From Massilia yuzhufengensis (GTDB taxonomy: Bacteria; Pseudomonadota; Gammaproteobacteria; Burkholderiales; Burkholderiaceae_D): a DNA stretch of 64,000 nucleotides. The notes beneath the pieces are model-generated. The model did not search any database and was not told the DNA's origin. It saw nothing but the letters and a program-made list of their open reading frames with translations. Position 1 is the stretch's first letter; each line of letters opens with the position of its first letter. This document shows positions 63,740 through 64,000 of the stretch, piece by piece. Position numbers and translations under genes: made by a program. Location of the stretch: NCBI RefSeq assembly GCF_900112225.1, contig NZ_FOLD01000009.1, positions 101,472 through 165,471 on the forward strand, written 5' to 3'.

Positions 63740-63872
63740 CAGTGACTTCGGTCACTGATTACTTAAATTATCAAATGTTCACAAAAGTATTAAGCGTTGT
63801 CCCAGCAATGGGATAACGGTCAGTATCTTGAGTGAGCGACCTACCAGCAATGGTAGTGACACGAAAGTGTCA
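63740..63872 (+). other. rRNA leader with four stable tetraloop hairpins
   Basis: CAGTGAC-TTCG-GTCACTG (63740-63757), TCCCA-GCAA-TGGGA (63800-63813), CTACCA-GCAA-TGGTAG (63841-63856) and TGACAC-GAAA-GTGTCA (63857-63872). One UUCG loop and three GNRA loops, placed before mature 16S. Confidence 0.8.
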
Positions 63873-63884
63873 AAAACAGAGATT

Positions 63885-64000
63885 AAACTGAAGAGTTTGA
63901 TCCTGGCTCAGATTGAACGCTGGCGGCATGCTTTACACATGCAAGTCGAACGGCAGCGCGGGGCAACCTGGCGGCGAGTGGCGAACGGGTGAGTAATATA
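63885..64000 (+). rRNA. 16S rRNA gene, 5' end (partial)
   Basis: Starts AAACTGAAGAGTTTGATCC and continues with CTGGCTCAGATTGAACGC, the universal 16S 5' end aligned to E. coli position 1 at 63885. The following GCGGCATGCTTTACACATGC and AACGGCAGCGCGGGGCAACC segments fit Oxalobacteraceae. The gene runs off the window. Confidence 0.97.

Overview
The window is a high-GC bacterial chromosome segment from a betaproteobacterium, most likely an Oxalobacteraceae member of the Massilia/Telluria type. This rests on the 16S rRNA start at the right edge, the gene order around the replication origin, and the general gene style (TonB receptor with LacI regulator, MSHA pseudopilins, LeuA of the short-C-terminus class). 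It carries the chromosomal origin: dnaA, dnaN and gyrB run leftward from about 39.3 kb, and rpmH, rnpA, yidD, yidC and mnmE run rightward. A DnaA box and an rpmH promoter lie between them. The right edge enters an rRNA operon (promoter, boxA, leader hairpins, first 116 nt of 16S).

Region 1-31 kb, left to right. A sugar-uptake cluster (GH1 beta-glucosidase, TonB receptor, divergent LacI regulator with two operators on one promoter). ohr with a palindromic promoter operator, an orphan NodU/CmcH carbamoyltransferase, nudC, a membrane protein and folE. A DDE-less transposase remnant, a PAP2 phosphatase, a small lipoprotein, an LpxR-like lipid A deacylase divergent from rtcB, a HAD phosphatase and an SDR. 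Next comes a leftward leuA followed by an overlapping MSHA minor-pseudopilin operon in the order mshQ-C-D-O-P. The leuA leader encodes two leucine-rich peptides in tandem, a strong attenuation candidate. A class D beta-lactamase, a structured leader or small RNA before infA, a NERD/SF1 helicase protein, a class C-like serine hydrolase, an NHL lipoprotein and a flavin reductase follow.

Region 30-34 kb is accessory. It holds an AT-rich gene joining a McrB-type DUF3578 domain to an HNH nuclease (probable modification-dependent restriction), an MFS transporter and two small unknown proteins. Region 34-44 kb is the conserved origin block.

Region 44-63.5 kb contains a subtilase with a VHL-beta-like N-terminal domain and a DUF4214 C-terminus, a DUF1439 lipoprotein, Hpt and CAP-domain proteins, pssA, and an aldo/keto reductase coupled to a cysteine-free CsoR-like protein. 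It continues with a PBP5-type carboxypeptidase and a long leftward Mla-like lipid transport operon (permease, ATPase, MCE protein, lipoprotein, VanZ, ferredoxin, hydrolase). A B12-binding radical SAM protein, an OmpA protein and an aculeacin/AHL acylase-type lipoprotein complete it.

Two families of dispersed palindromic repeats decorate the intergenic regions: four copies of a GTAGGG...GCGTTCA hairpin with compensatory stem changes, and six loci of inverted-pair GTCGTnCCGGC...CCCAA repeats. No CRISPR array, prophage or tRNA gene was seen.
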